Shown piece after piece: positions 1 through 13,180 of a DNA stretch of 64,000 bases (position 1 is the first letter of the stretch; each line of letters begins with the position of its first letter). The translations under genes and the position numbers were made by a program. This DNA is from Liolophura sinensis (lineage: Eukaryota > Mollusca > Polyplacophora > Chitonida > Chitonidae). The notes beneath the pieces are model-generated. The model was not told the DNA's origin. It did no database searches and saw only the letters and a program-made list of their open reading frames with translations. The DNA lies in the NCBI RefSeq assembly GCF_032854445.1, contig NC_088295.1, forward strand, positions 59,995,249 through 60,059,248, written 5' to 3'.

Positions 1-3000
1 CGTTATCACTTAAAACATAATCAATGCATAATCTAGCGCTTTTTTTTACGGCCTATCTACATTCCTGTGCCCTGAAGTATACGTGCATATGGGGGCACAA
101 AAAACACCACACTCTTTTATGAATTAAGTTCACGTCTTTGATTAAATTTTTTCACTGGTTGAATTAATATTCACAGACGGTGTATGTGTATCCATCTCTA
201 AAGATGAGAGAGGAATTAAAATGGAAAATTTAGCGTGGATATGTTTTTTTTTCAGATACGACTATCGTCACAAGTCACGCTAAAGGTATAAAGGTATCAT
301 AAAGGTATACCGTCAGAATACTTATTAAAGAGTGGAAAAAAACATATGTATATAACAGGGCCAAAAATATATTTAAAAAAAGCATTGTCATGTGAGAATA
401 TCGTGTCTCGTGTAACCTATCCCTCTGCACATAGTAATCTTAATCTCCTAAAGTAAGCTTTATTCACATCAGCTGTATAGGGATATGCACCTGTGCAATC
501 ACGGTCCGATTAATTGCGCATGATCGTTTACTTTTATATTTGAGTAAATTACTTGTTGGTATTTTGTGTTTCTTTTTACTTAATTTGTTGTGGTTTGGTT
601 TGTCGCCACTATAGGGATGCAGTAATGCCGAAGGGACGTTAAGTTGTTTATTATTCATTCCAGGGCTGTAGAGATTAATAGAGACCTTGTCAACTTCTAT
701 GCGGTCAAGAGTTTTGCTGTGTTACCTCTATGCGTGATAAAGGTTATTAATTTGTTCGTCTAATTAAGCTCGTCGTAAGCTGGACTTCCCAGGTTCATTC
801 CCGATCGAAGTCAAGGCTGATACTTAATTCGCGATAAGAGGATAGGCTAGGTACATGCATGCCCCAAGGTGGAGTGTCATGTTTGGTGTCATCTGCGTGA
901 TTGTGGGACAGGCCTCGCCTAGCAAGGTGGCCGAAATAACCGTTGAAAGCGACTTAAAGCAAGAAATAGAAAATTGTTGTGTTTAAAAGCAGTTAAACTA
1001 GATAGTACATGTAAAAATGTAGAATGTCTGCTTTTAAAATTTGTTTTAAGAAAATTTGTTTGGTGGTAAATTAAAACCTCGCTGTGAATACACACGTTTC
1101 AAATACACACGTCTCAAATACACGCGTATGAACAGTACTTGGGAGGAACTTGCGCAGTAGTCTTTCGTGCCACTTAGAAGCGTCAACTGTCCAGATGGAT
1201 CATGGGTAAATTATGTGGTAATGTTGTTTAGATCAAAAGAGCAACGAGATTATGTATTCGTACTCATTTGTTTGTTTATATGGTTTGCTATAATGAAATG
1301 AGATGTTTACAAACATGTATGCTTCAATATTTGAAATTCGTTTCCGTTTTTTTTTTGCCTAAATGTTGCTATTTTGCTCATGCCGAAGTGACCGTTTGAT
1401 ATCTCGTACTAGTCTATTATTTTTGCCTACAGTGTGTGTTGGGGTCTTTTTGTATGAGAAAGATGAAAACACTGAATTAACTGTGTTCAGATAGTGAAAC
1501 TACAAAACTTAAGGTTAATCAGGATGAATGATGACATTTGACGTAATATAAGACTTTGGAAACATCTGGGGTTTTTTATGGGCACATGGCAGATCTGCTG
1601 TCGAAACTATGTTATACAGTATGTAGGCGTATACACATGTTTGTGTTTGTGTTTGTATACATACATCCAGTAGCAACTATATTGGTCGCACCTGTTCCTG
1701 CGCTACGTCTATAAAACAAAGTCGAATAAAACTTTATCACCCTCCCGCGAAGCTGATATTTGTCTCGGTGGTGACATCTGGTTCACAAATGCAAGTTGAG
1801 TAGTGTTGCCTCGTTTGCAAACGTTATCCATATCTCCATGTTACCCGCATCCATATCCCCATGTTACCCGCATGGCTTCGAGCACCCATGAGATAAATAA
1901 AGATCACAGATAAATAAATAACAGATAAAAAAAAGTATTGCACCAAGCAAATAACGTGAAACCTAACGTATCATATATTTACAGTTTTAGTATTATTTTA
2001 CGTTCCTCTCATTGGCGGGAAATGAATAAGTATATGTATATTAGTAAATCTTATTCAGTTATTCATAGCTGATGGCAGAGCTACATGCACTCATGTTCTA
2101 ATGATCTTCCCATATTGACTATACCTTGTAGCAGATGTCCCGAGATGAACAGCATATGTTTTATATGGATCTGCTACATTTGGTATAATGTAGTATAATG
2201 TAGTATACGTTGATACTCAATGACAAGTCTGTTTACAGATGTTTGTGGATGCATTGGCCAGTAATTATTCTTTTATCGTAATATATTTCGGTTAAAAGTA
2301 TGGACAGACTTCAGATGTGTAAAGCTCACCAATTTTTCTTGATTATGCGAGAAACTGTTGTTTTCTCGTCATTGTCCAGAGTACAGGAAACCTTTTTCTC
2401 AGCAGTACTTGAAACCTTTTTCTCAGCAGTACGGGAAACCCTCTTCTGACCACCACATGAAACCTCCTTCTCAGCAGTACAGGAGATTTGTTTTCACGTG
2501 AATATCCTCTCTGCATTGTTACGGAATAAATCTCGAAGGAGGCACTGAAATTATATTGCTGCTTGAAGGTGTCCCTTGTAGAATGGAATGCTGCAGCCTT
2601 TGATATTTCGAACTTGGCATGTCTGGGGGATGAGATGAATTTTGGCGACCATGCATGGTGACTGTTGTTGACAGGTTTATTGAAAGTGTCCCGTTAATTC
2701 AGCTCTGTCTGCGTAAGCCTGTTATGTGCTGCACAGACAAACATGCATCTCATCGATTTACTCTGATCGTCGATTTAGCTACTGCTGGCACAGGGATATG
2801 ACAAAAGCGTCCAATGGAGTGAGGGGATAAATGCTCGTTTGATTGGCCGCTGCGCTTGGCAGCCACGAAGTCATGGGCCAATTATAGTACTGGGGACTTC
2901 CTATATAGGGATGACAGGCGTAGTCAGTCAGTGCGCTGTCATTCAGCCAGTTCAGATTGTCTTGATAATACATGTGAACAAGGGTGAGCAAGCCGGGATA

Positions 3001-3058
3001 ATCACCTAATGTTACAGCCCCCTGTACTGTGCGACATCAGAGTTTTTAACCACAATTG
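1..3058. other. Non-coding upstream flank of the B4GALT-family gene
   Basis: I see no supported gene here. The few open frames are short and lack splice or homology support. Small direct repeats are present: a 25-bp unit twice at about 1826-1873 (CCATATC..CATGTTACCCGCAT) and a roughly 28-bp unit about four times at 2380-2490 (CAGTAC..GAAACCTTTTTCTC). The rest is AT-rich unique-looking DNA that may include distal promoter elements of the gene starting at 3271. Confidence 0.6.
2380..2490. repeat. Short tandem repeat, about 28-bp unit, about 4 copies
   Basis: The motif CAGTAC followed by GAAACC and a TTCTC-rich stretch recurs about four times with substitutions. It lies roughly 800 bp upstream of the B4GALT-family start codon. 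Confidence 0.6.
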
Positions 3059-3059
3059 G

Positions 3060-3067
3060 TTATAAAA
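3060..3067 (+). promoter_or_regulatory. Candidate TATA box of the B4GALT-family gene
   Basis: TTATAAAA lies about 205 bp upstream of the chosen ATG at 3271. A TSS about 30 bp downstream would give a 5' UTR of about 180 nt. Many glycosyltransferase genes are TATA-less, and short TATA-like strings are common in AT-rich DNA, so this is only suggestive. Confidence 0.35.
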
Positions 3068-3270
3068 GATGGGATGCAAGTGGCAACCTTGTCTGCGGCC
3101 ATAAAGCGAGTAGAGAAGGCCTTGCTAACGGAGCTATGGTGATCATACGCACAAATCATTTGACGCTTTACTTTGTGGGGTGAACAGGAGAAGACAAATC
3201 TGGGATTGATATTTGAGGGAGCGCGAGTTTCGGGCGTTGGCTCGGGAGCAACCAGCGATACCACCCAGAA

Positions 3271-4021
3271 ATGGAAGTTTGTTTAAGTCGGAGCCTCAGC
3301 AATGCACGTAAGAAGGTTGGAGGAGACAAACAACGGCAGTTCAGCTGTTGTGCTAAAGCGACCAGTGGGTACATCCCCCGGTTATTCAGTGTCCGTGCGG
3401 TGTTGACGCGTTACCTCCCGTTGTTGGCTGTGTTCGGAATATGGCACCTGATGATGACGATTCGCTATCAACAGCAGTGGACAGGTGAGCTACACGCAGT
3501 GGTCGGTGAGGCTGCTGAACTTGAAAAATACCAAGCCATCATATCACGGCTGAACAAAGAGAAGCTAAACTTGATGAGGCAGGTGAAGAGAATGTCTCAG
3601 GACACCGATCCTGGAATGACCAGTCGTCAGTTCAGCGATGTGGGAAGGTCGATTCTGGCCCTTAAACGAAAACATCGACGAAGCTTTCGTAAAATGATGT
3701 TAGAGAAACAGAAAAAGACTTCCAATGAACTCTCAGTGTTGGACAAGATTGTGGAGGAGTTGAAAAAACAAAATATTCCTTCGATAGAGAACTTCACCAA
3801 AAATTTCACCAATGAAATCTATGGTTCGAGAATAGCCAAAATAATTCTCGAAGCCTCATCTGCCAATGTTTCAACGTCTTTGACGGATGAAAGCAAACCT
3901 GTTAAGTTTGTGTCCAACGCACAGATAACCGAACAGATGACCACAGTTCCAGTCAATAGGAATCTAACAGACACCAGGAGAATTAACTACACTCTGTGTG
4001 AATCGACTCCGCCAGTCCTAC
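3271..4021 (+). CDS. B4GALT: B4GALT-family exon 1: cytosolic tail, membrane anchor, stem
   Basis: Encodes residues 1-250 plus the first base of codon 251. It ends at a GTAAGT donor (4022-4027). The anchor spans about residues 43-64 (RAVLTRYLPLLAVFGIWHLM). The stem has heptad-like Leu/Lys/Glu spacing at about 80-110 and 125-168. Sequons occur at N174, N178, N199, N231 and N239. Without splicing, the frame runs on into the intron to a stop at 4146. Confidence 0.88.
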
Positions 4022-7000
4022 GTAAGTCACATCGAGGCTTTAAAACCGTGCAAATCATACCCTGTGTATTTATACTTCAGGGGCCAATTTCACAAAAACT
4101 CTTATGCAAGGAAATTTTCCTCTATGTAAATATCTTCACCTTATGAAGATACAGCATAGACAACATATGTTTACGAAGACAAGGCTCTGGAGAAAATTTG
4201 AAGCGAATGGCCCTTTGGTGTTATCACAAATAATTCTTCGCCATAGATCGGAAATGTAAGATTTTCGAAATACTTATATAGTCTCTCGAATAGCTTCCTA
4301 AAGTTATCATTTGTTCGAAATGCCTGTAGTCTTTCAAGATGGTGCCCTTTCTCTTCGTAAGGGAGTCTCTGGAATATAGGTTTCTCAAATTAGAAATTTT
4401 CCGACAGGCCCGATTTTTCGTTCAGTTTGGGAAACTATGGAGTTGTTACTCATTTTTCCAGATTGTTTCTCATAGTGCAGGTTTCACTTGCAGTAAATGA
4501 ACGGTCCGTGAATTGGTACTCGTTTGTTTCATTGGGTATTTTCCCATGGTACCAAACTGCCCTCTCTGCAGCTTATATATTTGTTTGCCAATGGCTGCTT
4601 AATTTGTGAACAAGCAATGTGCAGTATTTGTTTTAGTTTGTTATTTTGTCGTATCTGCTGTACTCTATGTGAACTAATACGTCTTGTGTACAGTCCGAGG
4701 CTAAAGCTGTTATTATCTCAGAAGATTCCCGTAAAATACATAAGGACCCTCTCTCTCACACACACACTCGTACATATATATGCAAATATTGTAATTAACA
4801 CACAGGGTATGCGTGTCTGATTCAGTATTTATATAGTGTTCGGCATTTACATAATAGACTTTATAACCGTGACATGATTTCACTCGCTTTGTGAACAGCG
4901 TGAAGTTATCATAATAGCGTAATACCATGTCACCTGTAAGGAGAATTGCATGAACTCATAATTTTGTATCTGTTCCCAGCTTTGACATGGAACTCACATG
5001 CTTATCTTTTCTTGCATCCCGCATGGTGTTCGTTCTTGTAGCATTGTCCACAATTGGAATACAGCGAATTCAGCAGTGACTGTTTAAGACAGTTGTTTGT
5101 ATTCAGCGCATGGTTATCGCTATACATGTGTATACTGTATAGTCATAACATCGGTTCTCATACACGCGAAATGCGGTGTACGTCCATCAATTTGTGTTTA
5201 AAAATAATCATGTTCATATTTTGGCACCAGGTGGAATATAGCCTCGTTGATAGGAGAAAGACTTATCAACAGTGATGGTGTGTGGTTGTTGTTTGCTTGC
5301 TTAGGCGTGAGCGTCGCTGTATTGCACCGAAATAGCTATAATGCTGCTTCACTGAAACGTCATGCAGAGGACACCTACATGGGAATGTTCCCCCCTTTTT
5401 ACAAGGATGCACTCAACCAACCATCACAATGGGTATAGTGTATGTTCAAAGTCTCTATAATATATATCTTCATATAGTGCTCGGTTAACTCATTCCTCAA
5501 TGGGAATATCCTCGTGCATTGCTTAACTATACAATTATAGGCTGTATGTTTGTACATTGTATAGTGGACAGTGAGATGCTCCCGTGTCACGAGTGATGTA
5601 TTGAACTCCTTTAAACTTAAAAACTTTTCTTCGAGAATAAAGAGAACAAACAAAAAAACAAACAAAAAAAAAAAAACAACAAACAAACAGCCGAAACCTG
5701 TAAATATCAGGTTTGCTTTCATTTTGGCGTTATGCTGATGATATATATATTTTATAAGCTTTTTTAATTCACGCATTAATGCATAAATATCTACCCGGGG
5801 ATTGTGTTAAGAGCTTTATGTATACAAAATCCACGTGGACAAGCCGAGTCGACCGCAGAGCTAATTTTATCACAGTTAAAAATACCTCATGGGCTAAAGT
5901 ATATACAAGCTATCCCATTTATATCACCGTTTAAATATACCGCCAGTAATTCATTCCCTTTGTGTGGATTGAAGCCAAATTGCACGCTAATTTCTGTAGA
6001 TATATTGTATTTATGCAAATGCTTGTCCAGAATGTGATTTTCATGCATATGCATTTTTTCCGTTTTCATCTTTCATTTTACTTCTCATTCATGGTGAACT
6101 ACAAAACAAGCCGACTGTATGAATTTTCTTCGAAACACCTATAGGCTTTATCTGTAGTAATGTATGAAGGTATCTGTTCGTAAGCTCGTAATTAATTCTG
6201 ACGTTTTTACTGGAACTACTTCTGTTCGACATGTTTGGAATATTAATTCCCTGGCCGTTTGTTTTCTAAGTTCGGGTGACAGAGTGCTCCGACAAACTTC
6301 GTGACAATTCGTATGGTCCTCATGATTTGCGAAAATGTCTGAGGTGTTCGTTTTCAACATCAGTGTTTTTATGACGTCTTTCCCTAAATCTCTGGATATT
6401 ATAAAAATAATTAACAAAAAACAGTAAGTTTTAAAATATCATTTGGCGTAAGATTGACCAGATTGAAGTTGGTGTTGTTGGGTTTTTTCCCTCCGTGCCG
6501 AAATGGGTGAAATGAAGCTTTTGTATTAACTGGTTATATAAACAGACGAAGACCTTGAAGACGAATTATCACAGTTGGCCGAGCAGTAATGAATACACCG
6601 CCTGAGATATCTAGGTGAAAAACATTTTTGTTTTGGTGTAAATTGTAAAATGTAGAACAGTCATCCTGACACGATCGGTTTGTGTGATTTTCATCAGTTC
6701 ACATGGCTGGGGTATAATTCTTCCAAAGATACAAACCACCATATGACTCAGTTCCGTCTTTTGTACGTAATCAGTTTCAAGGCCATGGGTTTAAAGTCTG
6801 AGATACTCTTTAAAACCACATTATAATCTAATCTTCCTTTTAAGTAGTGATTATATGACTGTAATGTAGGCTCGATGATTTGTTTTGCATTTAAAATGGC
6901 CAACATCAAAAGTTCTAAGTAGGCACGTGCTGCTTGAGAATGCGCGTTGTCTGAAATTGCGGACTTGACACGAAGTCGTTAAGAAGTACACGAGATTTCT

Positions 7001-8373
7001 TCTAAACGGGGGGTAACATAGTGGGTTATATATAGCACCACACTAACGTCTGACTGACAATCATATATGTCCTTTAAGTGCACGGGTTTAGCATGCTTAT
7101 ATGTCTGCCTTTGCTGACTTGCAGACGACAGGACAAGATTAAGTGCGGCAAATCAAAAAAACCACAAAAACCGTCATCTTGTAAAGAGTGCGGAGAAATC
7201 TGCTTATAGACCCTTACCCTTATAAGGTGTACTAGAGGTATACTTGAGGCACATCAGAGATGTACCATTGGGGTGTAGCATATCTGACTGAGGTGTGCCT
7301 AAGGTATACTTGAGGTGTAAGTGAGGTGTATCTGAGGTACTGCCAATTATGCAAATTTGTAGCTCAAGTACACCTAGAGTACACCTCAGTGAAAGTGTAA
7401 CCTGTAGATAGTAGGTAAACATATGATGTCTGAGGTGTATCTGAGGTTCAACTGAGGTATAGCTGAGGAACGTGCTTATAGGCCAGGTGGATGTATGCTG
7501 TTTTCACTTTTATTTGATAGAAAACAATCTCAAATCACTGAAATATTGGCTGTGTAAATTATAGATAAATTTAAGTAAGTTTGTATGTGCATGCTGTACA
7601 TTGTTTACAGTATCTTTAAATCCCTGCTGACTTACAACAACAACAGTGATGTACATTATCTTCTGTTCAAAATACGCTCAAAAACTATCAAAGCTTCTAA
7701 GGTGTATCTGAGGTTCATCATTTACTTTTTTTAACTTTCAAAGTTTCTAAGGCGTACTTGAGGTAGATCTTCTAAGTGTTGATTTTTTCTAAGTTCTTGA
7801 GGTACTTCTGGAGTACAGGTATTTGGCTGGGGTGTACTTGAGGTGCAATACACCTCAGATAACATATATTTGGTGTACATCTAATCTATACCTCACACTA
7901 AGGTGTATATGAAGCGTACACCCCATATACACCTCCTCTATACCGCATACTGAGGTGTAGACCTCATGTCTGTAAGGTTGCTGTTCCAACCCTTTAATAC
8001 GTGAGCTGCGTTGGCGAGTCAGTGTTTTTGTTTTGTTCTGTTTTTAACCTGGTGGGGTTTTTTTCTGTAACTGCCCTGTCTATGGGATTATGCTAGAGCC
8101 AGCAGTCTATGCACATACATGTATAGTTGTTACATGTAGTTTTAAGTGGCCTGTTAGACATGTATTTGTCGGAAATTATCCATACCACGTTTCGAATGTG
8201 ACCGTGTGCAAATGAGAGTTTCGTGATAATAGTTCTGATGGTCCATGCCTGCGTGAACACACACACAAACACACACGCACGCACACGCGCATTATTAACT
8301 GTTCGCTTTCATCCACATTAAAATGTCAGCCACCTATCCTACATGCCTTCTATTTCGTATCCATTAGGGTCAG

Positions 8374-8446
<73 letters not shown>

Positions 8447-8860
8447 CGACTTAGTTCCCCAGTACAAATCCTGACAGCCCACGCATATAAATGAAGATTG
8501 TTAGCACGCATAATGTATGTAATATATTTTCAAGCACAAATGAGATTTAATGCTGATCTTGAAAATCAACCTACTATGCACTGAAAAATATTATACTATT
8601 GCATATAGAGAAACATGCTACCGAGGTCAAATCTCCAGGTACATCACGGCAAAATTCTCTATGTGCGTGCGATGCTTCAATTTTGCACGGGTGACGAACC
8701 TTAAACTGTTATTCATTCTGAAACAAGATAACTTTCTTTCCTTAGTGTTGTATAGACTAGCTTCAATATCATGCATGAAATATGTACTAGTAAATTACCA
8801 CATGTAGGGTAGGTGGCTGACATTTCAATTTGGATGAAAGGGAACAGTTAATAATGCAGG

Positions 8861-8909
<49 letters not shown>

Positions 8910-11900
8910 TTAATTATCCAGAGTTATCTACAGTTAACCCCACGACAAACCAGTGTATTTTTTTCTGTAAATTATTCAATGTTTATATATAAATGAGACT
9001 GTATCCTTCTCTGTCTTTCTCTTTAGATAACTGTTATTTTTATAAATAGTCCGGTAATTTATTTGCTTACACAAGGCTTTTATGCATACCGTTAAATGTA
9101 GACAATTGAATAGGACTTCCTTCAGTTCTAATGGGACTGATTTACAAATAGCTTTTATAAATGCAATGAAATGAATACAAGACCTTTGTGTATGTGGAAG
9201 GGAACTGTGGTGATGTACATGTACATTCGTATCCTGTGAATCAAACTGCTTGCGTTCATCCTCCCATCGAGTAAGATGTTTTCATTGCCAGCTAATAGGA
9301 TTCTTCACTGTCGCTGCAATGACCAAAATGACTCTTTAATTTCTCACATTGATCCTTCCATTGAGTAAAACGTTTTTCATTGCTAACTAATAGAATTCTC
9401 CACTCTCTGCAATGACCAAAATGATTTTTTATTCTCTCGCTACAATGACCATAAGCTCCTACCCCCTTTATTTTTCCCGTTGTACTCATCAAGACATTTG
9501 TTTGTTCTCGTTACAGTGGGTCGTGTGTTCGTAAACTTCAATCATACTCATAATATGACGAGAAAAGACGTGATCAAGCAGCATCCGGACTTAGAGTTTG
9601 GCGGCATGTGGCAACCCCCGAACTGCGTGGCCAGGCACCGCGTGGCTATCATCATACCCTACAGAGACCGTGAACAGCATCTCGTCACTCTCCTCTCACA
9701 TTTACTGCCAATTCTCAAAAGACAAGAGCTCAATTTTCACGTATTCGTCACAGAGCAGGTGAGTTTGTATGTTCGTGGATTTAATAGGCTTTTGCGTCTT
9801 CTAATAATTACTGTTTCGAAATGATTCATCCTTTGGCGAGTACCATGACGTTCAGTGAAAACCAAAGAGTATGGTCCATCAGTGTACCTCCACGCTGGGA
9901 CTGGTTGTCGCCAACATCAAACCAAAATACCCTTGAATCGCGCTTTTACTATTTTTTTTTTATAATAAGTGTTTATATTGTGAAGTGTGCTATGCAATGT
10001 CTGGTGTATATAAAGCTTGTTTCATTTTTTATGCATACTAAGGGTCGACTGATCGCGGAAGTCGATGCCTTAACTAGGTACAAGTCTTCTGCACTGAAGC
10101 TAACCCATCTCTCCTAACTGTGTACGAGTGGTGTAGGCTTGACGCGCGAAATTTGTACACATGCTGGCAATAGCTTCCATCGGACGCTCTTTATCCTTTG
10201 CTCCCACTCCGGATTGTTTGACCTTGGCTTCACCTCGGAAATCTCACGGTGGTTTCCATAAAGGGCTCTGTACAATTTTCTGTGCCCTTAAGAATGCCCG
10301 ATCCTCTGAGGGGAAAAATTTGGACATGTTTTTATTTTACGTTTTGATTCTCAATTTTCTTATAATTCTTCTCAACTAAAAATGGAAACCAAATTCAAGT
10401 TAAATAAATATCTTTAATTTGACAAAATGTATAGCTAGTTGTCAATCAAGGTTGTAGTGTTTTTGTAGTTCCCACTGGTTAGGAGGATGTCTCCTGTTAA
10501 CATTTTTCTATAAACTGTACACAACTGTTTGTGAAGACCTGTACAGTGTAGACCATGTACTAGTATACAGTGTATACATATGTTGCCTAAAACAGCAGCC
10601 TTAATCACCCACCAGGGTACCATTGCTCAGAACTTTAAAGATAAAACACCAATATACGCTGTCATGGAGCCTTATATTTTGTTTCAAAATTTTACACAAT
10701 TACGGTATATTAACCTATTCACAGTTTGACAGGAGACTGGACAATACCTGTTTGACAACAAAGTGGCAAACAAATCATTTATGCAGTTTGTCACACATGC
10801 ATGAGGTTCGTTGATATTTTGTTTAGTTTCTCCCTTTCTGTTTTTGAGACAGTCATATGGTGGTTCTTTAGTGACCATCCCAAAGATTCCTTCCTAATAT
10901 AGGGTCAGAGGTCTATTAAGTGACCAGTCCTAACATGGAGGGGATTCTACAGTACCTATATGATATAGGGTATAAAAATGACCAGCCCCAGCGTGGAGGT
11001 GATTCTGTGGTATTTACATGAGAAATGAGAATGACGTTCTCTACGTGAAGGTGATTCTACAGTATCTATATGGGCTATAAATATGACCAGGTATTATTTG
11101 CATAAGAAATTAGAATGACTAGTCGTGACGTGGAGGTGGTTCTGCAGTATAGGTTATAAAAATAACCAGCCCCCTGGTGGAGGTGATAAAGTAATTATTT
11201 CAGCTCTTCCGCAAGAGGAATATTATCACGTAGTATTTTCACGAGAACTTAAAATGACCAGTCCTCACGTGGCGGTGATTCTGTAGTATTTTCATACGAC
11301 ATTAGGATGACCAGTCCTCAGATGGAGGTGATTCTGTGGTATTTACAGGGGAAATGACAATGTCCAGTCCCCACGTGGGTGTGGCCCTGTAATGTGTATA
11401 TGTGCCATAAGTATGACCAGCCCCAGCACAGAGGTTATTCTGTGTTATTTACATAAAATATTTGAATGACCAGTTCGGGCGTGGAGGTGGTTCTGTAGTA
11501 TGTGAATGGGCTAGAAGAATGACCAGCCCCAGTGTGGAGACGATGCTGTAGTATTTACATGAGAGAGCAGAATGACCAGTCCTCATGCGAAGGTGGTTCT
11601 GTACTGTCTATATAGCCAATAAAAACGACCAGCCCCAGCGTGGGCGATTCAGTAGTACTTACGTAAGAAAGTAGAATAATTATTCCCAACGTGGAGGTGA
11701 TTCTGTAGCATCTATATAGGCTTAAAGAACGACCAGCCCCATTGTAGAGAGATATCTCAGCGGTGTATATAGTCTTTAAGAATGACCAATCCGAACTTGT
11801 AACTATTTGTAGAGACTTGACCCAGTAAAGTTTCAGAGATTTGTTTTCTATCGGTATATATTGCATACATCACAAAAGCAACTCCAAAATTTAATAAATA

Positions 11901-13088
11901 ATTAATGACTTATAAACGATTGTTTATTTGTTTACACAAAATGTAATGCATAAAGGCAACGTTTAGTGTATTTTGGTTTGATATTGGCGATAACCAGTCC
12001 CAACGTGGAGCAGTCCCAGCGTGCAGCAGTCCCAGGGTGGAGGTGCACTGATGGGTACTGTTGGACGCATCTACAGACCTGGCTCACAACAGCGTTTTTT
12101 TTATTCGAACACTGTAGTTGAGGATTAACAATCAGTTGATATCGTCGAAGGGGTTGTTGTTTTCTGTAGAATCAGTCCCCAATCGTGCCATACCGTTTAT
12201 TAAAAGTCCTGATAAATCGATCTTAGTTTGATAAAATTCACACGCTTGGCTGTCGACATTCCGCTGAATCAAGATTTCAGCCTGTTATTCTCACACGAAC
12301 TGTCGACCTCACGACTAATATTCTCTCGCAAACTTTCGACTGAACACCTATTAGTCACTGACGAAATGTTGACCTTACGCCCATAAATCAATCTCAAAAT
12401 GTCGACTTAACGTCTATTATTCGCTCGCTAAATGTCGAACTAACGCCTATTATTCGCTCGCTAAATGTCGAACTAACGCCTATTATTCGATCTCAAAATC
12501 TAAACCTAACACCTATTATTCGATCCCAATATGTAGACCTAACGCCTATTATTCGATCTCAAAATGTCGAGCTAACGCCTATTATTCGCTCGCGAAATGT
12601 TGACTCAACCCCTATTATTCGATCTTAAACTGTCGACCGAACGCCTGTATAATAGGATACTGTCCAACCATATTTAAACATTCTCTCTCTCAGAAAAGCT
12701 TCTATCATACTATTTACGCTACAGTTTTACACTGACATACACCCTAATATAGTCTGTGTTTTGTTGGTTGCATGTATTTACAGGAAGTTGAAAACGCGGG
12801 TTGTGTGCTTATTGATAGGATATGAAATTAATCAAAGGTTCAATGTTGGGTAAAATGATTTTGTTAAGAGGTCGCGAGAGCACATTTTATCGTGCTTCCC
12901 TCCATGCAACACGAGTATTCATATTACTTCCAAGAGACATTACTTACGGCTTGGGTATATCTTATATATGTAAAGGCCTATTACAACCTGTCCTAATGGA
13001 AAACGAAGCTATTATGGCAATAAACGTATCACATGTAGACGTTTTCGAACACAACACCATGCATACTTTTATGTAAGTAATATTTTTG

Positions 13089-13180
<92 letters not shown>

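Noticed and set aside
5399-5776. 125-codon minus-strand ORF with a Phe/Val-rich helix
   Set aside because: The hydrophobic part is the complement of an AAACAAACAAAAAA tract; a low-complexity artefact.
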